From: Chloroflexota bacterium
GTDB lineage: Bacteria; Chloroflexota; UBA11872
Assembly: GCA_026707285.1 (NCBI GenBank)
Contig: JAPOXD010000053.1
Location: forward strand, 1-64,000
Direction: 5' to 3'
Length of the DNA: 64,000 bases
Below are positions 1 through 7,969 of this stretch, piece after piece; position 1 is the first letter of the stretch, and each line of letters opens with the position of its first letter. Below the pieces are notes generated by a model, which was given only the letters and a program-made list of their open reading frames with translations, was not told where the DNA came from and made no database searches. A program made the position numbers and the translations under genes.

Positions 1-2
1 AT

Positions 3-43
3 GTGTAAACCATGTCCCCGAACGGGTGTAAACCATGTCTCCG
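3..43. repeat. Two direct repeats, possible IS481-like end
   Basis: The 14-mer GTGTAAACCATGTC, followed by a near-identical YCCG, occurs at 3-20 and again at 26-43, a 23-bp period. Repeated CATGTC-type ends are typical of IS481-family insertion sequences. No transposase lies inside the window, so this could be the edge of an element to the left or a remnant. The assignment to IS481 is from pattern memory only. Confidence 0.35.
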
Positions 44-199
44 GTCTGCACACCCATCGAGGGAGAGGGAACCGGACGCGCGCGGCGAGGTGGAGAATTG
101 CCCGGCGCCGATCAGGGTGACCACTACCCAGGTGTGTGGACGAGTCACCGGCGGCGACGCATGCTGCTAGCGGCTGTATTTCTGAGGCTGGAGAACGTC

Positions 200-514
200 A
201 TGCCGCGCATCGCCTTTGCCCTGCCGATCAAGCCCGACAAGATCGACGCCTACCGGGAGACTCACGCCAACGTGTGGCCCGAATTGCTGGCCGAGAATAC
301 CGTCGCGGGCATTCGCAACTACACCATCGTGCTCTTCGGCCACCACGCCATCGGCCTGCTGGAGTGCGACGATTGGGACGCGGCGACGGCGTACCTGGCG
401 AAGTCGGAACCCCAGTTGCGTTGGCAGGACCTGCACACGGACATCCTGGACGTGGACATGAGCTCGGGCCTGGTGCCGCTGGAGATGCTGGAGGAGCTGT
501 TCCACCAGGACTGA
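200..514 (+). CDS. rhaM: L-rhamnose mutarotase (RhaM family)
   Basis: This 104-aa protein has exactly the usual length of RhaM, which interconverts the alpha and beta anomers of L-rhamnose in the cytoplasm. The family catalytic residue His22 is present, as are Tyr18 and Trp59 of the sugar pocket. The reading frame is open upstream to position 35, but ATG 200 has a GGAG ribosome site at 190-193 with 6-nt spacing, and it gives the family length. No other rhamnose gene is adjacent, so the true substrate may be another 6-deoxy or pentose sugar. It is followed by a repeat-rich spacer and then the IlvD-type dehydratase. Confidence 0.9.
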   Translation: MPRIAFALPIKPDKIDAYRETHANVWPELLAENTVAGIRNYTIVLFGHHAIGLLECDDWDAATAYLAKSEPQLRWQDLHTDILDVDMSSGLVPLEMLEELFHQD

Positions 515-552
515 CCGGGCGGCCGGTCGGCGTGGGCGGCGATGGTCGGAAT

Positions 553-590
553 CCCCTCACCCCGACCCTCTCCCATGGGAGAGGGTGCCG
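553..590. repeat. Dispersed palindrome family A, copy 1
   Basis: The core CCCTCTCCCATGGGAGAGGG (566-585) is a perfect 20-bp palindrome preceded by CCCCTCACCCCGA. Related copies are at 28277-28315 (inverted, inside a gene) and 61009-61043. Confidence 0.75.
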
Positions 591-677
591 AACCCCGATC
601 GGGAAGGAGTCTCTCAGCGGGGCAACGGGCGCCCACTAGGGGCGCCCCTACACCGGCCGAGTGTGGGCGTGGGGGTG

Positions 678-725
678 GATTCCCGCTCCCCGCCTTCGCG
701 GGGACAGGCTCCGCGGGAATGACGG
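678..725. repeat. Dispersed palindrome family B, copy 1
   Basis: ATTCCCGC (679-686) pairs with GCGGGAAT (713-720), and an inner CCCCGC/GCGGGG stem sits between them. The flanks TGG and GACGG also match, in inverted orientation, the copy at 58763-58790. Confidence 0.7.
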
Positions 726-850
726 AATTCGGAGTGATCCGCTACCCGGCCTCGATGTTGCGTATATCATTTGTGACTGCGCGATTCAGCGCACCACCGG
801 TCGCGGGCACTGGCCCGCGGCCATTTTCCTGACTCTTCGAAGGACCTGCC

Positions 851-2539
851 ATGCCTCCGCTGCCGCGACCGAACAGCGCCGCCATGACCCAAGGCCCGGC
901 GCGCGCCCCCGCACGCTCGATGCTCAAGGCCATCGGCTTCACCGACGAGGACCTGCGGCGTCCCATTATCGGCGTGGCGCACCAGTGGATCGAGACCATG
1001 CCGTGCAACTTCAACCACCGCGAGATGGCCGAGCACGTCAAGGCCGGGGTGCGGGCGGCGGGCGGCACGCCGGTGGAGATCAACACCATTTCCGTCTCCG
1101 ACGGCGTGGCGATGGGCACCGAAGGAATGCGCGCGTCGCTGGTGAGCCGCGAGGTCATCGCCGACTCCATCGAGCTGGCGTCTCGCGGTCACTGCGTCGA
1201 CGCGCTGGTGGTGCTCGTGGGCTGCGACAAGACCATTCCCGCCGGCGCGATGGTGCTGGCGCGGCTGAATCTGCCGGGGTTGGCGTTCTATACCGGCAGC
1301 ATCGCGCCCGGCGTTCACCGTGGTCGCAACATCACGGTCCAGGACGTGTTCGAAGGCGTGGGCACGCACGCGGCGGGACGCATCGACGACGCCGAGCTTT
1401 TGGCCATCGAGGACGCGGCATGCCCCGGCGCGGGCGCCTGCGGGGGGCAGTTCACGGCCAACACCATGGCCACGGCGCTGGAGTTTCTCGGAATCAGCCC
1501 GGCGGGCGCCAACGCGGTTCCGGCCACCAACGCCGCCAAGGCCCAGGCCGCGGTTGCCGCCGGCGAGCTGGCGGTCGACCTGCTGCGGCGCGACGTGCGC
1601 CCGCGCGACGTCATCACCCGCGCGTCGATGGAGAACGCCATCGCCTCGCTGGCGGCCACCGGCGGCTCGACCAACGCCGTGCTGCACCTTATGGCCATTG
1701 CCCACGAGGCCGGGGTTGCGCTGGAGCTTGAGGACTTCGATCGCATCGCCGAGCGCACGCCGATCATCACCGACCTCAAGCCCACCGGGCGCTTCGTGGC
1801 GTCGGACGTCCATGCGGCCGGCGGCCTGGCCGTCATCGCGGCCGAGCTGGCCTCGCGCGACCTGCTCCATGCGGAGGCGCGCAACGTGGACGGTCGGACA
1901 GTGGCGGAGATTGCCGCCGCCGCGGAGCGGTCGGACGCCGCCGGCGACGTGATCAGGAGCATCGACGCGCCCGTGAAGGCCAGCGGCGGGATTGCCATTC
2001 TGCGCGGGAACCTGGCTCCCGACGGCTGCGTCGCGAAGGTCTCCGGACAGGAGCAGACGCCCTTCAGCGGACCGGCCCGAGTCTTCGACGGCGAGGCCGC
2101 CTGCTACGCGGCGCTGGAGGCGGGCGAGATTGCCCCCGGCGACTTCGTGGTGATTCGCTACGAGGGGCCGGTGGGCGGACCGGGCATGCGCGAGATGTTG
2201 CAGGTGACGGGCGCACTGCAGGGCGCGGGCCTGGGCGGCTCGGTGGCCCTGATGACCGACGGACGGTTCTCGGGCGCCTCCCACGGACGCATGGTGGGGC
2301 ACGTGGCGCCCGAGGCCGCGCACGGCGGGCCCATCGCCATCGTGCGCGACGGCGACCGCATCACCCTCGATCCCGTGGGCCGGCGGCTGGAGGTGGCGCT
2401 TTCGGGCGACGAGATCGCCGAGCGTTTTGCGGCCTGGTCGCCGCCGCCGCCGCGCTATCCCGGCGGCGTGATGGCCAAGTACGCCGCGCAGGTCTCGTCG
2501 GCGAGCGCGGGGGCCGTGACCAGCATCTTTTCGCCCTAG
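851..2539 (+). CDS. ilvD: Dihydroxy-acid dehydratase (IlvD/Edd family)
   Basis: This 562-aa protein belongs to the IlvD/Edd family of iron-sulfur dehydratases. IlvD converts 2,3-dihydroxy-3-methylbutanoate and its isoleucine counterpart into 2-keto acids for branched-chain amino acids. Cluster ligands are visible: Cys52 (MPCNFN), Cys125 (GCDKTIP, with the carbamylatable Lys127) and Cys197 (GAGACGG). The C-terminal signature [11 protein letters not shown] is present. ATG 851 has a GAAGGA site 6 nt upstream. The length and the CPGAGACGG motif favour true IlvD over 6-phosphogluconate or pentonate dehydratase. The neighbouring sugar mutarotase leaves a sugar-acid role possible. Confidence 0.88.
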   Translation: MPPLPRPNSAAMTQGPARAPARSMLKAIGFTDEDLRRPIIGVAHQWIETMPCNFNHREMAEHVKAGVRAAGGTPVEINTISVSDGVAMGTEGMRASLVSREVIADSIELASRGHCVDALVVLVGCDKTIPAGAMVLARLNLPGLAFYTGSIAPGVHRGRNITVQDVFEGVGTHAAGRIDDAELLAIEDAACPGAGACGGQFTANTMATALEFLGISPAGANAVPATNAAKAQAAVAAGELAVDLLRRDVRPRDVITRASMENAIASLAATGGSTNAVLHLMAIAHEAGVALELEDFDRIAERTPIITDLKPTGRFVASDVHAAGGLAVIAAELASRDLLHAEARNVDGRTVAEIAAAAERSDAAGDVIRSIDAPVKASGGIAILRGNLAPDGCVAKVSGQEQTPFSGPARVFDGEAACYAALEAGEIAPGDFVVIRYEGPVGGPGMREMLQVTGALQGAGLGGSVALMTDGRFSGASHGRMVGHVAPEAAHGGPIAIVRDGDRITLDPVGRRLEVALSGDEIAERFAAWSPPPPRYPGGVMAKYAAQVSSASAGAVTSIFSP

Positions 2540-2572
2540 CAGGGTTCTGAATAAGGCTCTGAGCTGGGCCGC

Positions 2573-2616
2573 AATCCGTTCGGAGACCCCTTCGACAAGC
2601 TCAGGGCGAACGGATT
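2573..2616. repeat. Hairpin repeat family C downstream of ilvD
   Basis: AATCCGTTCG (2573-2582) and CGAACGGATT (2607-2616) form a perfect 10-bp stem. The loop contains TTCGACAAGCTC. A shorter relative is at 58896-58924. No T-tract follows, so it is called a repeat, not a terminator. Confidence 0.65.
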
Positions 2617-2693
2617 GGGGTCAGGTACGCGGTGGGACTCTGCTCTCCATTATTTGAGAAGCTCGTCAACGGCGCGCCGCCCGGAGGCGGCTG

Positions 2694-3344
2694 CTACATG
2701 GGTGGGTGCATGGCCATGGCCAGTGACGTCTCGATGTCCCACACGGCCTGCGAGATGGCCTGACCGATCAGGTCCAGCTTGCGCACCTGCTCGATGCGCG
2801 CGGACGCCGTGGTCAGCTCGCGCGTGGACAGCAACGCCTGGAAGATGCCGCAGGCCTCGGCGAGGCAGACGATGACGATGTCGCGCGGGTCGGGGATCTC
2901 GTCGCTGAAGAGCACGCCCATGATCCGCAGCTTGACTTCGCGGTCGGCCTTGCCGTCCACGGCCGGATAGCGCCGCGACTTGAACACCCACAGGAAGCTC
3001 TCATCCCGACGCTCGAGGATGCCGTGCTCCGTGAGACGAGCGAGCGCGCGGTCGCGGATCTGGTCGGATTGGCGCGCCGTCTGGTGGACCCAATGGGCGG
3101 CGTCGTGCGTCTCGTCGGCCGCGGCGATTCTTTCAAGCGTCGGGTCGAGCAAGTCGTCCCCGACGGGCGTGGCATCGACCAGGACGAGCTGCTTGAGGTC
3201 GGTGTCGATGCGGTTCTCCAACGCCAGGTCCATGAGCACCGCGCCGGCCAGGGCGCAGCGCAGCGACCAGTCGGAGACGTGCAGGAAGTCCCCGCCCTCG
3301 TCGTCGAGCAGGAGCAGCATGATCTCTTCGGCGAATCTCAGCAC
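2694..3344 (-). CDS. GPP34 / GOLPH3-like protein
   Basis: This 216-aa protein matches the GPP34 family (related to eukaryotic Golgi phosphoprotein 3, a phosphoinositide-binding coat protein). The match covers the N-terminal EEIMLLLLDDEGG segment, the ALAGAVLMDLAL helix, LVLVDATPVGDDLLD, and a conserved RALARLTEHGIL region. Bacterial members are cytoplasmic or membrane-associated and have no settled function. The start is GTG 3344, with AAAGGAG 8 nt upstream on the same strand. It is divergent from the following acetyltransferase. Confidence 0.8.
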   Translation of the reverse strand: MLRFAEEIMLLLLDDEGGDFLHVSDWSLRCALAGAVLMDLALENRIDTDLKQLVLVDATPVGDDLLDPTLERIAAADETHDAAHWVHQTARQSDQIRDRALARLTEHGILERRDESFLWVFKSRRYPAVDGKADREVKLRIMGVLFSDEIPDPRDIVIVCLAEACGIFQALLSTRELTTASARIEQVRKLDLIGQAISQAVWDIETSLAMAMHPPM

Positions 3345-3464
3345 CGGCCACGCTCCTTTGCGTGCTTGATGAAGCTCGCAAGCCTGCCGCTAGCATATCG
3401 CTCCACCAGCGACGGTGTCCGAGTTGCGACGGCCAGCCGTCGGCCTGCATCGTTGGCATGCGAC

Positions 3465-3974
3465 ATGACCGGCATCGTGATCGAGTACTGCGGACCTGGC
3501 GATTCGCGTGAGCAGTCGGCGCGCGATCTGGCCGATGCCGTGGGCCAGGCCGAGTACTTCGCGTATGAGGCCGAGTGGCACCTGGAGAAGCACACGCTGA
3601 TCGCGGCGGAGTCTGACCGGGTGGTTGGGTTTCTCCGATTCGTCGTCCAGGAGATCGGACCCGACTCCGACCGACCGAGCCTGGCCCTGCGCGGCGAGCC
3701 CATGCGCGAGGCGTACGTGCTGGCCTTTGGCGTGGACGAATCCCACCGGCGCCGCGGCGTGGGAGCCGCGCTGCAAAGCAAGTTGATTGAGGAGGCCACA
3801 ACCCTGGGCTGCTTTCAGGTGCGCTCACGGAGCGCGGGCGATCGTGCGGCCAATCACGCGCTCAAGCTCTCGCTGGGCTTTGGCGTGCATCCCACCAAGG
3901 ACACCGATCAGGGCGTGTTCTTTGTGCTGCGCCTGCCGCAAGCGGAGCGGTCACCAGGCGGGGTTCGAGACTAG
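3465..3974 (+). CDS. GNAT-family N-acetyltransferase
   Basis: This 169-aa protein has the GNAT fold that transfers acetyl from acetyl-CoA. Motif A is clear near residues 85-105: FGVDESHRRRGVGAAL, with the R-R-G-V-G pyrophosphate loop. It is followed by an NHALKLSLGFG motif B. Which substrate it acetylates cannot be told. ATG 3465 gives a domain-length protein; an in-frame ATG at 3369 would add 32 residues without domain similarity. The gene is transcribed divergently from the GPP34 gene, with a spacer of about 120 bp. Confidence 0.75.
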   Translation: MTGIVIEYCGPGDSREQSARDLADAVGQAEYFAYEAEWHLEKHTLIAAESDRVVGFLRFVVQEIGPDSDRPSLALRGEPMREAYVLAFGVDESHRRRGVGAALQSKLIEEATTLGCFQVRSRSAGDRAANHALKLSLGFGVHPTKDTDQGVFFVLRLPQAERSPGGVRD

Positions 3975-4041
3975 GGGCTGTGGCTCCACGTATCCGGTAC
4001 CCGCGCGAGCGCCGCGGACCCTGCCCATGGCGTCGGCTGGC

Positions 4042-4132
4042 GACAATATGGCGGCCGCAGGCTTCCATATGTGCGGCTGCCGATAATATGGCCGGTGGTG
4101 CGGCTTTTTAGATGCTGCTAGTGACAATAAGG
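4042..4132. promoter_or_regulatory. Three evenly spaced direct repeats upstream of fic
   Basis: GACAATATGG (4042), GATAATATGG (4082) and GACAATAAGG (4123) are spaced 40 and 41 bp apart. That is close to four helical turns, so all three face the same side of the DNA. This suggests a binding site array for a regulator of the Fic gene that starts at 4209. The start codon of that gene lies within TTTCC-N8-GGAAA (4198-4215). Confidence 0.45.
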
Positions 4133-4208
4133 AGCGGAGATTTCCCCATATATTCTCGAAGTGATAGTATGAGATCGCCACACGATCCTTGTTCCCGTTT
4201 CCGAACAT

Positions 4209-5414
4209 ATGGAAAGCCCCGCCGCCCAAGTCGAGATCTCCGCCTCTGAAGAAACAGCCGCCCGCCAGCGCGCTGGCAGGTATGTTGCGCAGCCGCAGGG
4301 CTACCGGGCGTTCATGCCATCCCCGCTGCCCCCGGAGCCGCCGGTGCGTTTGGATGGGGAGCTCCAGGCCTTGCTCTCCCAGGCCGACCAGGCGCTCGGC
4401 CGCCTCGATGGCTCGATCCAGACGTTGCCCGACCCGGATCTATTCGTGTTCATGTACGTGCGCAAGGAGGCCGTGCTCTCAAGCCAAATCGAGGGCACGC
4501 AGAGCTCTCTGCAAGACGTGCTGGCTGCGGAGGCGCGCATTCGCTCGCCGGGTAGGCCGCGCGACGTCGACGAGGTCATCAACTACGTGACGGCCATGAA
4601 TCACGGGCTGGACCGACTGCAGACGCTGCCGATTTCCGTCCGCTTGGTCCGGGAGATCCATGCCCGGCTGCTTGAAGGCGTCCGTGGGTCCCAGATGCGG
4701 CCCGGCGAGCTGCGCACCAGCCAGAACTGGATCGGCCCTACGGGGTGCACGCTCAGCGAGGCGACGTTCGTTCCGCCGCCGCATCGCGATGTGCCCAGCG
4801 TCTTGGGCGCGCTGGAGAGCTTCATTCACAGCCCCAGCGAGTTACCGGTGCTGATCCAGATTGGATTGATCCACGCGCAATTCGAGACCATCCATCCGTT
4901 TCTCGATGGGAACGGACGCGTCGGCCGGCTGCTCATCACATTCCTGCTATGCCAGCGCGGCATTCTCGGGGAGCCCGTGCTCTACCTCTCGCACTTCTTC
5001 CGGCGGCATCGCAGCGAGTATTACGACCGACTGCAGGCTGTGCGTGACCGCGGCGATTGGGAAGGCTGGCTGGACTTCTTCTTGCGCGGCGTGGTCGCAG
5101 TCAGCAGCGAGGCCGCGGAGACCGTGCGCCGCATCCTCACGCTGCGGGAGGAGCATCGGGCCCGGGTCACGGAGCGCCTGGGTCGGGCCGCCGCCGACGG
5201 CCATCGCGTGCTCGGCCGGCTCTACCGACGGCCGTTCCTCACCGTTGCCGATGTGCCGCCAATTACCGGGACCAACTATCCCGCCGCCAATCGCCTGGTC
5301 GCCCGACTGGTCCGGATAGGGGTGCTGGAGGAAATCACCGAAAGCCGGCGCAACCGCGTGTTCCGCTACGGCCCCTACCTTCAGGCTCTGGAAGGCGTCG
5401 AGACGCCCGACTAG
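4209..5414 (+). CDS. Fic family protein with C-terminal winged helix
   Basis: This 401-aa class II Fic protein likely transfers AMP, or another phosphate-linked group, from a nucleotide onto a hydroxyl of a target protein. A Fic_N region carries the inhibitory-helix motif S-x-x-x-E-G (SSQIEG, Glu95). The Fic core has the complete catalytic motif HPFLDGNGRVGR at 229-240 with His229. A winged-helix-like tail occupies about 330-395. The target is unknown; proteins of this layout often act as self-contained regulators or toxin-like modules. No clear ribosome site precedes ATG 4209, so leaderless translation is possible. The last 4 bp overlap the convergent oxidoreductase gene. Confidence 0.88.
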   Translation: MESPAAQVEISASEETAARQRAGRYVAQPQGYRAFMPSPLPPEPPVRLDGELQALLSQADQALGRLDGSIQTLPDPDLFVFMYVRKEAVLSSQIEGTQSSLQDVLAAEARIRSPGRPRDVDEVINYVTAMNHGLDRLQTLPISVRLVREIHARLLEGVRGSQMRPGELRTSQNWIGPTGCTLSEATFVPPPHRDVPSVLGALESFIHSPSELPVLIQIGLIHAQFETIHPFLDGNGRVGRLLITFLLCQRGILGEPVLYLSHFFRRHRSEYYDRLQAVRDRGDWEGWLDFFLRGVVAVSSEAAETVRRILTLREEHRARVTERLGRAAADGHRVLGRLYRRPFLTVADVPPITGTNYPAANRLVARLVRIGVLEEITESRRNRVFRYGPYLQALEGVETPD

Positions 5415-6400
5415 CCCGCCCCGGACTCATCCTCCAGCGGCTGTCCAAGGGCGTCGAGCCGGGCGACCTGCTCCAGCAGCCGCATGCTGTGCACCACGTC
5501 GTGGATGCTGGTGAGCGGCTCGCGGCCCTCGCGGATGCAGTCGCGGAAGTCGCGGTGCAGCGCCGGCACGCCGTCGTCCAGTTGCCCGTGCGGGTCGCCG
5601 GTGAGGCTGGCCGCGTCGAGGATTTCGGGCGTGTCGCCGCCGTCGGCGAAGACTTCGCCGTAGGACGGCGGGCGCAGATAGGCGCTGATGCCATTGCCGT
5701 GCAGCTCGACCCGGTAGTAGCGGCTGCCCGCGTGTCCGATGGCCGTGTGCACTGCTAGCGCACCCGAGGTGAAGGCGATGACGGACTGCGTGGCATTCGT
5801 CCAATCGGTGTAGGCGTTGTCGACGCGGGCGTGCGCCTCGTCCAACTCGCCGCCGCAGACCCAGCGGATGAAGTCGATCATGTGGATATCACGGTCGTAC
5901 ATCACGTTGATCCGCAGCGACTCGGGCGGCTGGTGCGACGGGTGCTTGTGCATCCCCGCCAGCACGAAGCGGATGGGGCCTCGGGTCTCGATGCGCTCCT
6001 TGGCGGCGCGGATCAACGGCGTCCAGCGCCGCTGTAGGGCGACGCAAACCAGTCGGTCGTTGCGCGAGGCGGCCGCGGCGATGCGGGCGGCTTCGGTGGA
6101 GTTGGCGCCGGGCGGCTTCTCGACCATGACGTGCTTCCCGGCGTCCAGTGCGTCCACGGCCACCGGGCACACCTGATAGGGCTGCATGATGGCGTAGACC
6201 ACGTCGCAGTCGACCTCGTCGAGCATGCGGCGGTGGTCGGTGTAGCGTCGGGGGATGTCGTAGGTGTCCCCGGCGTGCGCCAGGCGCTCCGGGTCGAGAT
6301 CGCAGACGGCTTCGAGGCTCACGTCGTCGGCGTCGGCCAACGCGGGATAGTGCGCCCGCGTCGCCCGTCCGCCGGCCCCGATCATGGCGGCCTTGAGCAT
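5411..6400 (-). CDS. Gfo/Idh/MocA family oxidoreductase
   Basis: This 329-aa NAD(P)-dependent dehydrogenase belongs to the glucose-fructose/inositol/MocA family. The N-terminal Rossmann fold shows IGAGGRA (7-13) and the signature VEKPPG with Lys95. The C-terminal domain carries DRDIHMIDFIRW, the usual Asp/His proton-relay region. The substrate is probably a sugar or inositol derivative but cannot be named. ATG 6400 has GGGAG 6 nt upstream. It is divergent from the M20 hydrolase gene, 72 bp away, so the two may share a control region. Confidence 0.88.
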   Translation of the reverse strand: MLKAAMIGAGGRATRAHYPALADADDVSLEAVCDLDPERLAHAGDTYDIPRRYTDHRRMLDEVDCDVVYAIMQPYQVCPVAVDALDAGKHVMVEKPPGANSTEAARIAAAASRNDRLVCVALQRRWTPLIRAAKERIETRGPIRFVLAGMHKHPSHQPPESLRINVMYDRDIHMIDFIRWVCGGELDEAHARVDNAYTDWTNATQSVIAFTSGALAVHTAIGHAGSRYYRVELHGNGISAYLRPPSYGEVFADGGDTPEILDAASLTGDPHGQLDDGVPALHRDFRDCIREGREPLTSIHDVVHSMRLLEQVARLDALGQPLEDESGAG

Positions 6401-6472
6401 GGTCTGCTCCCGGACGGTGTGGTTCGCGCTCAGAGTCTAGTATGAGCGGCCGTCGCCGGCGGAACGTGGCAC

Positions 6473-7651
6473 GTGATGTATCGACAGGTTCTGGATCTGC
6501 TCGATGCCGACGCCATGGCACGGGACACGCTGGCCTTTGTCCAAGTGCCCAGCGAGACGGGCGCGGAGGGTCCCGGTAGCGAGCACTTCGCCGACCTCTG
6601 CGAGCGGGCCGGGCTCGAGGTCGAGGTCGATCGCTTCATTCCCGATCGACCCAACGTCTACGCGCGACTTCCGGGAACCGAGCCGGGGCATCCGCTGCTG
6701 TTGAACGGCCACGTGGACACGATCCCGCGCGGCGACAGCGATCCGCCGGAGTTGCGGGACGGCTGGGTGGTAGGCCGCGGCGCGGAGGATATGAAGGGCG
6801 GGCTGGTGGCGATGGTGCACGCGGCGACGGCGCTGCGGCGCGCCGGGGTGCGGTTGCGCTCGGACCTCTGGCTAACGGGAGTCGTCGGTCACGAAACGCC
6901 AGTGGGCAAGAAGGAAGGCCCAAAGCGGCTGGTGGAGCGCATGCGGGCGGGCGACGTTCCGGCGGCGGCGGTGATCATCGCCGAGGGACCGCACGCCATC
7001 TGGACGGCGGGGCTGGGCGCGGCGATGTTCCGCATCACGCTGAGCAGCGCGCGAGGCATCGTGCACACGCTGCACGTGCCCTACGCCGACAACCCGGCGC
7101 GCTGGGCCGGCGCGATGCTGGAGGAGTTTGCCGAGTGGGAAGCGCGGTTCGAGAGCGAGACACCGCATCCGCTGTGCGGTCGGCAGCGGGTCGACATTGG
7201 CCTGGTTGCGGGCGGCGACTATCCCAACCGCCTGCCGACGCCCCTCACGCTGCGGGGCACGCGACGTTGGCGGCACGGGTTGACGGCGGACGACATCGAG
7301 GCAGAGCTGCAGGGCATTTGCCGGCGCATCGAGCAGCGGTCGGGACTGGAGACGACGTTTTCGTTGGACGCGCCGCACGAACCCTTCGAGACGCCAGGCG
7401 ATCACCCGCTGGTGCATGCCGTTGAGGCTGCGGCGACGACCGCCACCGGCGCGGCGCTGTCGCAGATCGGGCTGGGGCTGGTGACCGACGCCAACATCTA
7501 CGCCAACGACGCGTCGCTGCCGGTGGTCTGCTGCGGTCCCGAGTACGCCACGGCCCACTCGGACCACGAGCGCGTGTCGGTCGAGCGCCTGCACCGGACC
7601 GCCGGGCTGTACGCCCTGGCAGCCATGGAGTTTTGCGGCGTCGGCGAGTGA
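6473..7651 (+). CDS. M20 family metallo-hydrolase (ArgE/DapE-like)
   Basis: This protein of about 392 aa belongs to the M20 di-zinc amidohydrolases. These cleave acyl or peptide amides, as ArgE, DapE and carboxypeptidase G2 do. The metal site is visible: NGHVDTIP (His, Asp) and GRGAEDMKGG (bridging Asp). The usual catalytic Glu pair is replaced in context by VGHETPVGKKEGP, so the exact base is uncertain. The C-terminal part ends in a ligand-bearing AHSDHERVSVE region. The start is GTG 6473 or ATG 6476. Its 3' end was later duplicated at 8872-8999. Confidence 0.82.
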   Translation: MMYRQVLDLLDADAMARDTLAFVQVPSETGAEGPGSEHFADLCERAGLEVEVDRFIPDRPNVYARLPGTEPGHPLLLNGHVDTIPRGDSDPPELRDGWVVGRGAEDMKGGLVAMVHAATALRRAGVRLRSDLWLTGVVGHETPVGKKEGPKRLVERMRAGDVPAAAVIIAEGPHAIWTAGLGAAMFRITLSSARGIVHTLHVPYADNPARWAGAMLEEFAEWEARFESETPHPLCGRQRVDIGLVAGGDYPNRLPTPLTLRGTRRWRHGLTADDIEAELQGICRRIEQRSGLETTFSLDAPHEPFETPGDHPLVHAVEAAATTATGAALSQIGLGLVTDANIYANDASLPVVCCGPEYATAHSDHERVSVERLHRTAGLYALAAMEFCGVGE

Positions 7652-7969
7652 CGCCTGCGAACCAGAACAGGTCTGGTGGGCGTTCGGCGGCCGCCGACCC
7701 GAGATCGGGCGGCTTGATCTAAGGGAATAAGACATCGGGCCAAGGGAATAATCCCTTGACCAATGATGGTCCTTGCTTTATTCTCCCAGGGCAAGGGAGT
7801 AGTCCATTGGTGAAGCCTATGAGATTCCATTTCACCGTGGATGCGCGCGGAATTGATTCCATATCACTTTTTCGGCGTCTTTGCGGGTCCCGCACGCGGA
7901 CCCCTGGCTCCGCCCGCGATTCCTTCGGGGCCGGTCGCATGATCCAGCGCGCTGACGAGGGGTACCCGG
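7652..7969. other. Regulatory spacer before LiaF-like gene 1
   Basis: This spacer of 318 bp carries the promoter and operators described separately (7721-7810). An open frame from ATG 7819 to 7977 could encode 52 residues, overlapping the next start as ATGCATAA. It has no recognisable domain, and I do not call it a gene. The last 60 bp are similar to the sequence just before the second LiaF-like gene. Confidence 0.5.
7721..7810 (+). promoter_or_regulatory. Promoter flanked by CAAGGGA-N4-TCC(C/A)TTG operators
   Basis: Inverted repeats lie at 7742-7759 (CAAGGGA-ATAA-TCCCTTG, perfect arms) and 7793-7810 (CAAGGGA-GTAG-TCCATTG). A half-site AAGGGAATAA is at 7721. A predicted promoter fits between them: -35 TTGACC (7757-7762), 17-bp spacer, -10 TATTCT (7780-7785). 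The first operator overlaps -35 and the second lies just past -10, a layout expected for repression. The same operator occurs before the Fic gene at 34.6 kb. Confidence 0.55.

Larger units (their letters stand above)
515..850. other. Spacer filled with dispersed palindromic repeats
   Basis: No gene is seen here. The spacer holds three unrelated repeat types that recur elsewhere in the window: a CTCTCCC palindrome (553-590), a GGGCGCCC/GGGGCGCCCC element (628-655) and an ATTCCCGC/GCGGGAAT hairpin (678-725). A GAAGGA ribosome site for the dehydratase lies at 839-844. Confidence 0.6.

Noticed and set aside
767-2323. Long open frame on the minus strand across ilvD
   Set aside because: It is a GC-rich shadow, rich in His/Arg/Gly with no domain, fully covered by a clear enzyme gene on the other strand. 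The same applies to long antisense frames over relA, the phage tail genes and the helicase.
851-2539. IlvD-family gene as a sugar-acid dehydratase of a rhamnose pathway
   Set aside because: The neighbouring mutarotase is suggestive, but residue patterns and length fit branched-chain IlvD and no other rhamnose-pathway gene is adjacent. It is kept only as an alternative.
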